A DNA stretch of 61,843 bases, taken from NCBI GenBank assembly GCA_902835305.1, contig CADFMD010000014.1, positions 1 through 61,843 on the forward strand, given 5' to 3'. Both the position numbers and the translations under genes were made by a program. Positions 36,287 to 44,916 of the stretch are shown here, in pieces (within the stretch, counting starts at the first letter, position 1; each line of letters begins with the position of its first letter). The notes under the pieces were generated by a model, which was not told the DNA's origin, did no database searches, and saw nothing but the letters and a program-made list of their open reading frames with translations. Origin of the DNA: Coriobacteriaceae bacterium (GTDB taxonomy: Bacteria; Actinomycetota; Coriobacteriia; Coriobacteriales; Coriobacteriaceae).

Positions 36287-37729
36287 ATGGCAGCGGAAAG
36301 TTCGAAAGGCATCAAGCAGTTCAAGGTCCCGCACGTATATGCGATCATCTTTGCACTTATGGTCATCTTCGCTGTTCTCACGTGGATTGTTCCCTCTGGG
36401 TCCTATCAGCGTCAGGAGGTGAACGGTCGTGAAGTCACCGTCGCAGGTACGTATGAGCAGAGTGAAAAGACATATATTGACGAGGAAACCGGGGATGAAG
36501 TAGATCTCAGACAAGGTGTCTTCGATGTTCTTCAGGCTCCAACGCGCGGTATACAAGAGGCAATTGAGGTCGTTGCATTCATCTTGATTGTGGGCGGTTC
36601 GTTTCAGGTTATTACTAAAACGGGCGCTATCACGAGCGGAATGGGTCGTGTCGTTCGCCGCTTTAAGAACAAAGACATTCTAATTATTCCTATTGCGATG
36701 GTTCTCTTTGCATTGGGCGGAACGAGCTTTGGCATGGCGGAAGAAACTCTCCCATTCTTTGCGATCTTCATGCCAATTATGATGGCTATGGGCTTCGACT
36801 CGATGACGGCGTTCATGGTCGTGTTCGTTGGAGCGCGCACGGGTTACATCGCCTCAACGATTAATCCGTTTAATGTTCTCATTGCGCAAGGTATTCTTGG
36901 TATTCAGGGCAACCCCCAGCTGTGGCTGCGTATGATTGCCTGGGTTGTTTTGACCGCCGTTGCAATTACTTGGGTTGTCCTCTATGCACGAAGGGTAAAG
37001 AAGAATCCTGAGTCATCGATCACATTTGAGGATGATATCGCCAAGAAAGTCGAGTTCGCTGCCGATGAATCTGCCCTTGATGCGGAATTTACGGGTCGTC
37101 AAAAAGGCGTGCTTGCGGTATTTATCGCTGGAATGTGCCTTATCATCTGGGGACTTGTGACCCAGGGCTGGTATATGAACGAGATTTCTGCGGTCTTTTT
37201 GGCCATGGGCCTGTTGGCTGGTGTTATTGCGGGCTTTAGTCAGGACGTCATCGCTCAGGAATTTGTTGCGGGTATCGCTGACTTTGCTTTCTCGGCAATT
37301 GTCGTTGGACTTGCGCGTGGCATCCTTGTCATTGCCTCTGACGGCATGATCATCGATACCATCCTCAATGCGCTCGCCACTGGTCTGGGCGGCATCCCGG
37401 CGGTTCTCTTTACTACGCTTCTTTATGCGGTTGAGAACCTCCTGGCGATCCTGGTTCCCAGCTCATCTGGCCTTGCAGCACTGACCGCTCCCATTTTTGG
37501 ACCTTTGACCGAACTCATGGGCCTTAATCCCGAGGCTGCCGTGTGGGCTCTCTCCATGGGTAGCGCGACGATGTCTTTGATCTGTCCTACTAGCGCCATT
37601 CTTGTAGCGGGTTTGGGCGTGTGCAAGATCAAGCTTGGCCAGTGGTGGAAGACCGTTTGGAAATTCTTCTTGGTCGTGTCGCTCATCAATATCGTATTCG
37701 TAGCAATCTCGGGACTTATTGCCCTGTAG
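36287..37729 (+). CDS. YfcC-type transporter, probable arginine/ornithine exchanger
   Basis: A 480-residue membrane protein of the YfcC/C4-dicarboxylate-carrier-like family with about 12 hydrophobic segments. It begins MAAESSKGIKQFKVPHVY and has IVPSGSYQ near the first helix, then GGTSFGMAEETLPFF and GYIASTINPFN family blocks. Placement directly before arcA and arcB suggests it exchanges external arginine for ornithine; this is context, not motif, evidence. GGAGGAGAT precedes the ATG. First gene of the main arc operon, after the tandem repeats. Confidence 0.88.
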   Translation: MAAESSKGIKQFKVPHVYAIIFALMVIFAVLTWIVPSGSYQRQEVNGREVTVAGTYEQSEKTYIDEETGDEVDLRQGVFDVLQAPTRGIQEAIEVVAFILIVGGSFQVITKTGAITSGMGRVVRRFKNKDILIIPIAMVLFALGGTSFGMAEETLPFFAIFMPIMMAMGFDSMTAFMVVFVGARTGYIASTINPFNVLIAQGILGIQGNPQLWLRMIAWVVLTAVAITWVVLYARRVKKNPESSITFEDDIAKKVEFAADESALDAEFTGRQKGVLAVFIAGMCLIIWGLVTQGWYMNEISAVFLAMGLLAGVIAGFSQDVIAQEFVAGIADFAFSAIVVGLARGILVIASDGMIIDTILNALATGLGGIPAVLFTTLLYAVENLLAILVPSSSGLAALTAPIFGPLTELMGLNPEAAVWALSMGSATMSLICPTSAILVAGLGVCKIKLGQWWKTVWKFFLVVSLINIVFVAISGLIAL

Positions 37730-37757
37730 GTTTCATGGTTGAAATGGAGTAACAGGA

Positions 37758-39002
37758 ATGTCTAAAGGACTGAATGTACACAGCGAGATTGGTAAGCTCA
37801 AGAAAGTTGTGCTTCACCGCCCCGGTCGTGACCTTGTGAACGTAAAGGCAGAAGAGTTCGAGGATGTCTGGATTCACGACTGTTTCTATCTTGATGTGGC
37901 TCAAAAGGAGCATGATGCCTTTGCGGATCTTCTGAGGAGCGAAGGTGTTGAGGTTCTCTATATGGAGAAACTCGTTGCTGAAGCGCTGGATGCATGCCCC
38001 TCGGCTCGCGCTGAGTTTACCGATACATTTATGGCTGAGAGCGGAATTGTCAATCCTATGCTTGAGCAGGCTGTTCGTGAAAAGCTCGACGCTATTTCAG
38101 ATTCGTATCAGTTTGTACTTGAGGCTATGGGGGGGTATCGTTATCGTGACCTTGAGCTGCCTCGCGTCTCGACTACGCTTAGCATGATGGATAATGAGGA
38201 TGCGAAGCCCGATGATTTGGTGTTGAAGCCTCTTCCGAGTTCATATTTCTCTCGCGACCCTCTTGCTTCCGTGGGCAAAGGCGTTCTGCTTCACCATATG
38301 TATTGGAAACAGCGAGATCGTGAAGTGCCCTTCTATGAAGCGATTTTCAAATACCATCCCGATTATGCAGGGACTCCGATTTGGTACGACCATAAGAATC
38401 CCTGGCATATCGAGGGCGGTGATGTGCTTAACATTAACGCTCATACCTTGGCTATTGGAATTAGCCAGCGAACTGAGGCGGCTGCGATTGAGGAGCTTGC
38501 AAAGAATTTGTTCTGGGGATCTGGGAATTCTGAGATCGATACCGTTTACGCTATTAAAATCCCCAACGGCTATGCTTACATGCATCTTGACACCGTTTGC
38601 ACCATGGTGGATTTCGATAAGTTTACAGTTTATCCCGGTATTTTTGAGACCCTTCGTGTTTATCGTCTGACTCGTGGTGACTCTGAGGGAATGGTCGCTG
38701 TTCAAGAGATTGATGACACGCTTGAGCATATTCTTGAAATGGCTACTGGCGTGGAGAAGGTGCAGCTTATTGAGTGCGGTGCCGGCGATATGGTTGAGGC
38801 GTCTCGCGAGCAGTGGAACGACGGGTCGAACACTCTTGCCGTTGCTCCTGGTAAAGTCTGTGTTTACGAGCGCAATGTTGTCACAAATGATGAGCTCTAC
38901 AAGAACGGTTTGGAACTTTTGGTCGTTCCCTCCGAGGAACTGTCCCGCGGTCGTGGCGGCCCGCGCTGCATGAGCATGCCCTTCTGGCGCGAAGATATTT
39001 AG
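37758..39002 (+). CDS. arcA: Arginine deiminase, main copy
   Basis: First enzyme of the arginine deiminase pathway (414 residues). Catalytic blocks are visible: SYFSRDP, WHIEGGDV, YMHLDTVCTMVD and the C-terminal nucleophile in GGPRCMSMPFWRED. It lies 28 bases after the transporter and 32 bases before arcB, and provides citrulline for it. Acid protection and ATP generation are the usual benefits. Its codon use favours T-ending codons compared with the chromosome around it. Confidence 0.96.
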   Translation: MSKGLNVHSEIGKLKKVVLHRPGRDLVNVKAEEFEDVWIHDCFYLDVAQKEHDAFADLLRSEGVEVLYMEKLVAEALDACPSARAEFTDTFMAESGIVNPMLEQAVREKLDAISDSYQFVLEAMGGYRYRDLELPRVSTTLSMMDNEDAKPDDLVLKPLPSSYFSRDPLASVGKGVLLHHMYWKQRDREVPFYEAIFKYHPDYAGTPIWYDHKNPWHIEGGDVLNINAHTLAIGISQRTEAAAIEELAKNLFWGSGNSEIDTVYAIKIPNGYAYMHLDTVCTMVDFDKFTVYPGIFETLRVYRLTRGDSEGMVAVQEIDDTLEHILEMATGVEKVQLIECGAGDMVEASREQWNDGSNTLAVAPGKVCVYERNVVTNDELYKNGLELLVVPSEELSRGRGGPRCMSMPFWREDI

Positions 39003-39034
39003 TTGCAAATCCACTGTGATAGGAGATGGCGAAT

Positions 39035-40045
39035 ATGGGTGTTAATATCGCTGGTCGCAGTTTTCTGAAGCTGCTTGATTACACGACGGAAGAGATTGAG
39101 TATCTGCTTGAGCTTTCTGCTAACTTCAAAAGCATGAAGCGTGCCGGTGTTCCGCATAAATACCTTGAAGGCAAGAATATTGTTTTGCTATTTGAGAAGA
39201 CTTCCACGCGTACTCGCTGCGCCTTCGAAGTTGGTGCACTTGACCTTGGCATGGGTGTAACTTATTTGGATCCGGGCTCGTCCCAGATGGGCAAAAAGGA
39301 GTCGATTGAGGACACGGCTCGCGTCCTTGGCCGCATGTATGACGGAATTGAATACCGCGGCTTTGAACAGGCGAAAGTTGAGGAGCTTGCTGCAAAAGCT
39401 GGGGTTCCCGTTTGGAATGGGCTGACTACTGAATTCCACCCGACTCAAGTGCTTGCCGATATTCTGACCATACGTGAAGAGTTTGGAGAGATTAAGGGCA
39501 GGAAACTTACATTTTTTGGTAAGGCGGCCGGAAACGTCGCCGATTCGCTCATGGTCATTTGCGCTAAGCTCGGCATTAACTACTGTTCTTGCGGCCCAAT
39601 CGGGGGAAATTCGGAGGGGGCTACATCCTATGATCCTGAACTCCTTGCAGAATGTAGTCGTATTGCGGCCGAGCATGGATCGACGATTACCATTACAGAG
39701 GATATTGAGGAAGGCGCTCGTGATGCCGATGTAATTTACACGGATGTTTGGGTTGGCATGGGTCAGCCCGCAGAGCTGTGGGAAAGCCGCATTAAGCTCA
39801 TGTCGCCGTATCGTGTGACCGCTGAGGTGATGTCTATGGCAAAGCCCGAGGCAATTTTCCTTCACTGCCTTCCGAGCTTTCACGATACTAATACTACTGT
39901 TGGTGCCGAAATTGCTGAGAAGTTTGGAGTCACCGAAATGGAAGTCACGGACGAGGTTTTTGAGTCCGATAAGTCTCGTGTTTTCCAAGAAGCGGAGAAT
40001 CGCATGCATACGATTAAGGCGGTGATGTACGCAACGCTTAAGTAG
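39035..40045 (+). CDS. arcB: Ornithine carbamoyltransferase (catabolic)
   Basis: Phosphorolysis of citrulline to ornithine and carbamoyl phosphate. Motifs are the carbamoyl-phosphate site FEKTSTRTR, the HPTQ loop, DVWVGMGQ and HCLPSFHD. ATG at 39035 lies nine bases after AGGAG; the ATG at 39026 overlaps that site. The 336-residue protein completes the visible pathway. The expected carbamate kinase gene arcC, which would convert carbamoyl phosphate to ATP, is not downstream; queA follows instead. Confidence 0.95.
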   Translation: MGVNIAGRSFLKLLDYTTEEIEYLLELSANFKSMKRAGVPHKYLEGKNIVLLFEKTSTRTRCAFEVGALDLGMGVTYLDPGSSQMGKKESIEDTARVLGRMYDGIEYRGFEQAKVEELAAKAGVPVWNGLTTEFHPTQVLADILTIREEFGEIKGRKLTFFGKAAGNVADSLMVICAKLGINYCSCGPIGGNSEGATSYDPELLAECSRIAAEHGSTITITEDIEEGARDADVIYTDVWVGMGQPAELWESRIKLMSPYRVTAEVMSMAKPEAIFLHCLPSFHDTNTTVGAEIAEKFGVTEMEVTDEVFESDKSRVFQEAENRMHTIKAVMYATLK

Positions 40046-40130
40046 CGGGGCGTTGAGAAAACAGTCGCAAATCTGTTTGCCATACTATATTTCTCTCAAC
40101 AAGCTGATAGGATACAGGGGAGAATGATGC

Positions 40131-40163
40131 GCGCGTCAGTCGATTTTTTCGACTGACGCGCTT
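40131..40163 (+). terminator. Terminator-like hairpin between arcB and queA
   Basis: A 13-bp stem (GCGCGTCAGTCGA / TCGACTGACGCGC) lies between arcB and queA, with a T-rich loop and CTTTG after it. It ends only about 17 bases before the queA start, so it may also shape the queA leader. Confidence 0.65.
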
Positions 40164-40179
40164 TGTGAAAGAGGCAAAG

Positions 40180-41391
40180 ATGCGTACCGATGATTTTGAC
40201 TACAACCTTCCTGAGGAACTGATTGCCCAGGCTCCTGCCGAGCCGCGCGACTCCTGCCGCCTGCTGGTGCTGGATCGCAAAGGCTCCCAGGCGGGGAAGC
40301 CGCTGGAGCACGGCGGTACTGTTGAGCACCGCATCTTCCGCGACATCATCGACTATATCGAGCCGGGCGACGTGCTCGTCATCAACCAGACGCGCGTGAT
40401 GCCGGCCCGCCTGATCGGTCGCAAAGCCGGCTCGGGTGGCGTGGTCGAGACGCTGCTGCTCAAGCGCCGTGAGGATGTGGATCCGCTCGGCCATGTGTGG
40501 GAGTGCCTGGTCAAGCCGGGCAAGCGCCTGAAGCCCGGTGCTCAGATTGAGTATCGCGCCGGTGGCGCCCATGCGCCCGAGGGGGCTCCCGTGGTGCTGA
40601 CGGCCGAGGTCGTCGACTTTGTCACCGATAGCCGCGGTGGCCGTCTGGTGCGCTTTGAGCCGGCCGGTTGCAATGCCGCCGGCGACCCGCGCACGCTCGA
40701 CGAGGCCATCCATGCTGCCGGCCACGTGCCGCTGCCGCCCTACATTACCGATTACGAGGGCGATCCCGAGAAGTACCAGACCGTCTACGCCATGAAGGAG
40801 GAACACTCGGCTGCCGCTCCCACGGCGGGTCTGCACTTTACGCCCGAGCTCATGGCTGCCATCGAGGCCAAGGGTGCCAAGTTTGCCGCCGTCGAGCTCG
40901 AGGTGGGCATCGACACCTTCCGTCTGGTGGAGGAAGACGACCCCACGCAGCACGTCATGCACACCGAGCGCTACCACGTATCGCAGGAGGTTGTCGACGC
41001 CGTGCATAAGGCGAAGGCCGAGGGTCATCGTGTGATCGCTGTCGGCACCACCGCGGTGCGCTCGCTCGAGAGCGCGTTTGACGCGGACGCACCGGTGTCC
41101 GATCCGGCCGTGACGGCGCGCTATTTTGAGGGTCGCGAGGACGGGGCCGATACGCTTGGCCGCGGTGACATTGTGGTGCGCGAGAACGCCACGACGCAGC
41201 TCTACCTCATGCCCGGCTCGACCTATCACGTGGTCGACGCGCTGATCACGAACTTCCACGTGCCGCGCTCCACGCTCATGATGCTCGTCAGCGCGCTTGC
41301 CACCCGCGACCAGATCATGGATGCCTACGCCGCCGCTATCGAAGAACGTTACCGCTTCTTCAGCTTTGGCGACGCGATGCTCATTTGTTAG
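40180..41391 (+). CDS. queA: S-adenosylmethionine:tRNA ribosyltransferase-isomerase QueA
   Basis: Moves and rearranges the ribose of SAM onto preQ1 in tRNA, forming epoxyqueuosine. The protein begins MRTDDFDYNLPEELIAQAP, has NQTRVMPARL, APTAGLHFT and the C-terminal FHVPRSTLMMLVSAL signature, and 403 residues is the standard length. ATG at 40180 lies after GAAAGAGG. It receives preQ1-tRNA from Tgt (44917), and QueH (33488) acts on its product. A structured repeat element begins directly at its stop codon. Confidence 0.96.
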   Translation: MRTDDFDYNLPEELIAQAPAEPRDSCRLLVLDRKGSQAGKPLEHGGTVEHRIFRDIIDYIEPGDVLVINQTRVMPARLIGRKAGSGGVVETLLLKRREDVDPLGHVWECLVKPGKRLKPGAQIEYRAGGAHAPEGAPVVLTAEVVDFVTDSRGGRLVRFEPAGCNAAGDPRTLDEAIHAAGHVPLPPYITDYEGDPEKYQTVYAMKEEHSAAAPTAGLHFTPELMAAIEAKGAKFAAVELEVGIDTFRLVEEDDPTQHVMHTERYHVSQEVVDAVHKAKAEGHRVIAVGTTAVRSLESAFDADAPVSDPAVTARYFEGREDGADTLGRGDIVVRENATTQLYLMPGSTYHVVDALITNFHVPRSTLMMLVSALATRDQIMDAYAAAIEERYRFFSFGDAMLIC

Positions 41392-41600
41392 TTACGCGGT
41401 TCTACGAACCGCGTAACGGCTCGACGCTGCGCGGGCCGCATTTGGACAATCTGACGTTCAACTTCAAGGGCGCGACCAGAAGGTCAGCGCCCTTTCGTTT
41501 CACGTCACCTTGTCTCAAATGCGGCCCGCTCGCTGACTCTGCCATAACATTGGCGTTTGCGTTGCTGGCGAAAGGTGGTCATTGGGGACGTTCTTAAACG
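41391..41600. repeat. Structured repeat element, copy 1
   Basis: It begins at the queA stop with a 27-base palindrome (GTTACGCGGTTC-TAC-GAACCGCGTAAC). An outer 14-bp stem follows (41431-41444 with 41516-41529), enclosing an inner stem AAGGGCGC/GCGCCCTT topped by GACC-AGAA-GGTC with a bulged A. Single-stranded-like segments CAATCTG.C.TTCAACTT and CGTTTCA.G.CACCTTG are shared with copy 2 at 44462, while the stems differ in sequence yet still pair. The end carries CATTGGGGACGTTCTT. Confidence 0.8.
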
Positions 41601-41601
41601 A

Positions 41602-43371
41602 CTACTTGCTTGCGAACAGCCAGACTAGGATGATCACCAGGATTGCGGCGACGATGCAGACGATGGCGCCGGTGAATTTGATGCGTGAGTCGCGGGTGCG
41701 CTCTCGTACGTCGTCTTCGGTGGCCTCCAGCTGGACGACTTCTCGCTCGGTCTCGGCGTGTTCGGCTTTGTCTCGGGCCAGGGATCCTGCAAGCGACTCA
41801 GTGATCTCTGGGTGGTCGTGTACTTCGGTCGCCTGTTCGATGATCGACTGCGCATGTGCGGCATCTGCTTGGGCGTTGGCGATGGTCTGCTCCTGGTCGC
41901 GGCGTGCCTTGTCCTCGGCAGTGATCTTCTCGCGCAGTTCGCGCTGACGAGTCGCGGCGGCAGTCTTCGCCGTCTGCAACTCGTCGCGCGCGGCATCGGC
42001 TTCGGTCGTCACGGCTTGGTGCGCGCGTTTTGCGTCGGCGATAGGGGCTTGAGCTTGCTCGACGGCCTGCTCGGCTGCGGCAAGTGAATGCTCAAGGTCG
42101 GCGGTGATGTGCGGGACATCTTCTTCGGCTTTACGCAGGGCATCTGCCGTGTCGGAAATCTGCATCGAGAGCTCGCTGGTGCGAACCGTATAGTTGGCGG
42201 GATTTGCCGAGGGATTGCGTTGCAGCTCGGCATACTCATGACGCAGCGTCTCGAGCTGGGCGCGCGTGGCGTCGACGGTTTGTTGTGCGGCGGCAATGCC
42301 GGCGTCTCGCTCTGCCTTCACCTTGTCGCGGATGCGCTTGGAATCCTCAAGACGTCGAACGAGGCGGTTGCCGGTCTCGCGCGAGCTCGCCTCGCGGGCC
42401 TCCACGGCATCGAGCGCGGCCTTCAGACGGAGCTCAGTCGCGTCATCCTCTGTCTTCATTTGTTCGAGCTGACCCTTGAGCTCTGTCGCTTTGGAGGCGT
42501 GGGCATCACGGTCAATCTCGGCGGCCGCTGCAGTTTTTTGGGCCGTGGCAATCGCCTGGCGCTGGTCGGCGACAATCTGGTCGTAGCGGCCTGCGATATC
42601 CTGGCGCGTCTCGAGTTCCTCGGTCTGGTCAGCAATGCGCTGCTCAAGTTCGGCCAGGTGGGCACGGGCATCGGCAAGTGCCTTTTTCGCGGCGTTCATC
42701 TCGCGCATGGCCGAGGCGCCCTGGGCGATAAAGGTGCCCACGGCGTTCGCGGTGTTCGAGACGGCGGTCCCCAGATCGCGGCTCGCGGCGGGGGAGTGCG
42801 GGGCGGTCGGGCGAGCGGTGTCGGCGGCGTCCGCATCGGTAGCCTGCGGCGCGGCGATATTGCCGGTGCCGCCCTCGACCACAGAAAAGCCTGCTGCGTG
42901 CGGGTCGACCGCATCGGCGCCAATCGTGGGATGCTCGAGCTGCAGAAACGAGGGCATGGTGCTGCCCTGGTCGGCAACCGGAGTCTCGCCGGGTACGAAG
43001 GTCGAGGCTGCCTCGGCGGCCTCCTCTTCCTCGGCGTCAACGTCAGCGTCGGCCACGGCGTCTTTCATCGCTTTGACGGCATCCATCATGGAGTCCATGA
43101 CGGCGTCGAGCTCTTCTTCCGAAGAAACCTCGATAGGGCCCGTAGCTTGCGGAGCGGCATCCTGTACGGGGTGGTCGTCCTGAGCGGGCGCATCGTCGTT
43201 TTGCTCGCCGGCATCTTCGGCGCCGGGGGTTTCCGCCGTAGCGCTTTCGTCCAAGATGGGGTCGTCGAGGTCAATATCATCGCAGGTCACAGCGTCAGCA
43301 TCTGCGGTGACGTCTGCGGAATCATCAATATGCTGTTGAGTCTGGGGGTCCAGCTCGTCTGTCATAGGCAT
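41602..43371 (-). CDS. Tail-anchored coiled-coil membrane protein
   Basis: A 589-residue protein of acidic N-terminal region (MPMTDELDPQTQQH, rich in Asp/Glu/Ala), a long central coiled coil (for example LADARAHLAELEQRIADQTEEL and following heptads) and one C-terminal membrane helix (GAIVCIVAAILVIILVWLF) with a short end. This layout suggests a cytoplasmic filament-like or scaffold protein anchored at the membrane by its tail. No enzymatic domain was recognised. GAGGAG precedes ATGs at 43371 and 43365. It is convergent with queA, with the structured repeat in between. Confidence 0.8.
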   Translation of the reverse strand: MPMTDELDPQTQQHIDDSADVTADADAVTCDDIDLDDPILDESATAETPGAEDAGEQNDDAPAQDDHPVQDAAPQATGPIEVSSEEELDAVMDSMMDAVKAMKDAVADADVDAEEEEAAEAASTFVPGETPVADQGSTMPSFLQLEHPTIGADAVDPHAAGFSVVEGGTGNIAAPQATDADAADTARPTAPHSPAASRDLGTAVSNTANAVGTFIAQGASAMREMNAAKKALADARAHLAELEQRIADQTEELETRQDIAGRYDQIVADQRQAIATAQKTAAAAEIDRDAHASKATELKGQLEQMKTEDDATELRLKAALDAVEAREASSRETGNRLVRRLEDSKRIRDKVKAERDAGIAAAQQTVDATRAQLETLRHEYAELQRNPSANPANYTVRTSELSMQISDTADALRKAEEDVPHITADLEHSLAAAEQAVEQAQAPIADAKRAHQAVTTEADAARDELQTAKTAAATRQRELREKITAEDKARRDQEQTIANAQADAAHAQSIIEQATEVHDHPEITESLAGSLARDKAEHAETEREVVQLEATEDDVRERTRDSRIKFTGAIVCIVAAILVIILVWLFASK

Positions 43372-43659
43372 GTGCTCCTCATCGTTGTTTGTCACCCTAT
43401 GATAAAGTCTCGCGTCGACATCCCGCGCGCTGCAGCAAAGTTTCAAAACGTGTTCGATGGCTCGCGTCGATAGCAAAAGCTCGGCCACTTTATCCAGTTC
43501 GTGCTTGACATTCCCTTCGCCGAAAGACGTTGCGCCGTTCGCCTGCCATGGGCTTTATTTTTCACTTGAACCCGCTAAAGTTGCATTTCAGCTTTTGGCG
43601 CGTGAAGTTGGATGCGCGCAGTCGACGGGCGGGCCCGTCGCGATTTGAAAGGACTTTGT

Positions 43660-44460
43660 ATGGGACTTTTCACTGGTAAGACCGTGATCGTTACCGGCGG
43701 CGGCAAGGCCACGCTCAAGGACGGCTCCGCTGGCTCCATCGGTTACGGCATCGATATCGCTTTTGCCAAGGAGGGCGCAAACCTCGTCATTACCGGCCGT
43801 AACGTTGCCAAGCTCGAGGCTGCCAAGGAATCCCTCGAGGCCGAGTACGGCGTCAAGGTTCTGCCTGTTCAGGCCGATGTCTCGGCTGGTCAGGACAACG
43901 AGGCCGTCGTCCAGAACGTCATCGACAAGGCCATTGAGGAGTTCGGCCGCATCGACGCCGTCGTCAACAATGCTCAGGCCAGCGCTTCGGGCGTGACGAT
44001 CGCCGATCACACCATGGACCAGTTCAACCTCGCCATTTACTCCGGTCTGTATGCCACCTACCTGTACATGCAGAAGGCCTACCCGCACCTGAAGGAGACC
44101 AAGGGCTCCGTGGTCAACTTTGCTTCGGGCGCCGGCCTGTTTGGCAACTATGGCCAGTGCAGCTACGCCGCTGCCAAGGAGGGCATCCGCGGTCTGACCC
44201 GCGTCGCTGCCAACGAGTGGGGCAAGGACGGCATCAACGTCAATATCGTTTGCCCGCTTGCTTGGACCGCCGCGCTCGAGAACTTCCAGGATGCCTATCC
44301 CGAGGCGTTCAAGGCCAACGTCCACATGCCGCCGGCGGGTCACTACGGCGACGTCGAGAAGGAAATCGGCCGCGTTGTCGTTCAGCTCTGCGGTCCCGAC
44401 TTTAAGTATATGAACGGCGAGACCGTCACCCTCGAGGGTGGCATGGGCCAGCGTCCGTAG
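43660..44460 (+). CDS. Short-chain dehydrogenase/reductase
   Basis: NAD(P)-dependent oxidoreductase of 266 residues, beginning MGLFTGKTVIVTGGGKATLKDG. The Gly-rich nucleotide motif has an insertion (TGGGK...SAGSIGYG), NNAQA replaces the usual NNAG, and SYAAAKEG holds the catalytic Tyr-x3-Lys. The active-site serine is in FASGAG. Start: ATG at 43660 after GAAAGGA. The substrate is unknown. It is not the known Collinsella 7-beta-hydroxysteroid dehydrogenase as far as I can tell from its motifs. A structured repeat follows directly after its stop. Confidence 0.9.
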   Translation: MGLFTGKTVIVTGGGKATLKDGSAGSIGYGIDIAFAKEGANLVITGRNVAKLEAAKESLEAEYGVKVLPVQADVSAGQDNEAVVQNVIDKAIEEFGRIDAVVNNAQASASGVTIADHTMDQFNLAIYSGLYATYLYMQKAYPHLKETKGSVVNFASGAGLFGNYGQCSYAAAKEGIRGLTRVAANEWGKDGINVNIVCPLAWTAALENFQDAYPEAFKANVHMPPAGHYGDVEKEIGRVVVQLCGPDFKYMNGETVTLEGGMGQRP

Positions 44461-44461
44461 G

Positions 44462-44638
44462 GGTTACGCGGTTCTACGAACCGCGTAACCAGTTGACGCT
44501 GCAAACCCGCCAGAGCGGCAATCTGCCTTTCAACTTCGGCGGCATGATCAAAAGATCAATGCCGCCTCGTTTCAAGGCACCTTGCTCGCTCTGGCGGGTT
44601 TTCGCTGTCGGTGCCAAAACATCGGCGTTTCCGTGGTT
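44462..44638. repeat. Structured repeat element, copy 2
   Basis: The same plan as copy 1 at 41391: a 29-base palindrome two bases after the SDR stop, then an outer 15-bp stem (44503-44517 with 44587-44601), an inner stem GGCGGCAT/ATGCCGCC topped by GATC-AAAA-GATC and the same bulged A. Stem bases differ from copy 1 but still pair, while CAATCTG and CGTTTCA segments are kept. Confidence 0.8.
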
Positions 44639-44702
44639 GGGCTAGTCATTGGGGACGTTCTTGTTTGACTAGTCGTTTAAGAACGTCCCCAATGACTAGC
44701 CG
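44639..44702. repeat. REP-like palindrome GGGGACGTTCTT
   Basis: A 23-base inverted repeat with a 16-base loop; arms contain CATTGGGGACGTTCTT and its complement. The same sequence follows structured repeat copy 1, and a variant (CTTGGGGACGTTCC) occurs near 57161. It resembles REP-type sequences mobilised by Y1 transposases. Confidence 0.7.
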
Positions 44703-44705
44703 TAA

Positions 44706-44805
44706 AATGAGCGTGGATAATCTCCCGTTTTTGGTCTGTGTTTTGGGCAAAAGTGGAAGATTATCCACGCTCATTCGGTAAGCGTCCAAAAATCCACGCT
44801 CATTT
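44706..44805. repeat. TGAGCGTGGAT inverted-repeat cluster
   Basis: An 18-base arm at 44706 (AATGAGCGTGGATAATCT) is inverted near 44757-44775, and a partial third copy (AATCCACGCTCATT) follows about 15 bases later. It appears to be another intergenic hairpin repeat. Confidence 0.6.
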
Positions 44806-44916
44806 GCCGTGTCCCTGCCGCGCCACCTCTTGCACCAGTTTCTGTCGAGTCGGTGCTTCTTGCGGGTTGCCCGTATAATGGTCTGCGTATGAACCGCAAC
44901 CAAGGAGTTCCAGTTT

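Larger units (their letters stand above)
44461..44916. other. Repeat-rich intergenic region before tgt
   Basis: It is filled by structured repeat copy 2 (44462-44638), a GGGGACGTTCTT palindrome (44639-44702) and a TGAGCGTGGAT inverted repeat (44706-44805). The promoter and ribosome site (AAGGAG) of tgt lie at its right end. No gene is seen. Confidence 0.75.

Noticed and set aside
43660..44460. Possible bile-acid hydroxysteroid dehydrogenase
   Set aside because: The SDR motifs are general, and the sequence does not resemble the known Collinsella 7-beta enzyme as I remember it, so no substrate was assigned.
41391..44702. CRISPR-like interpretation of the repeated palindromes
   Set aside because: There are only two copies 3 kb apart, no regular spacer units and no cas genes.
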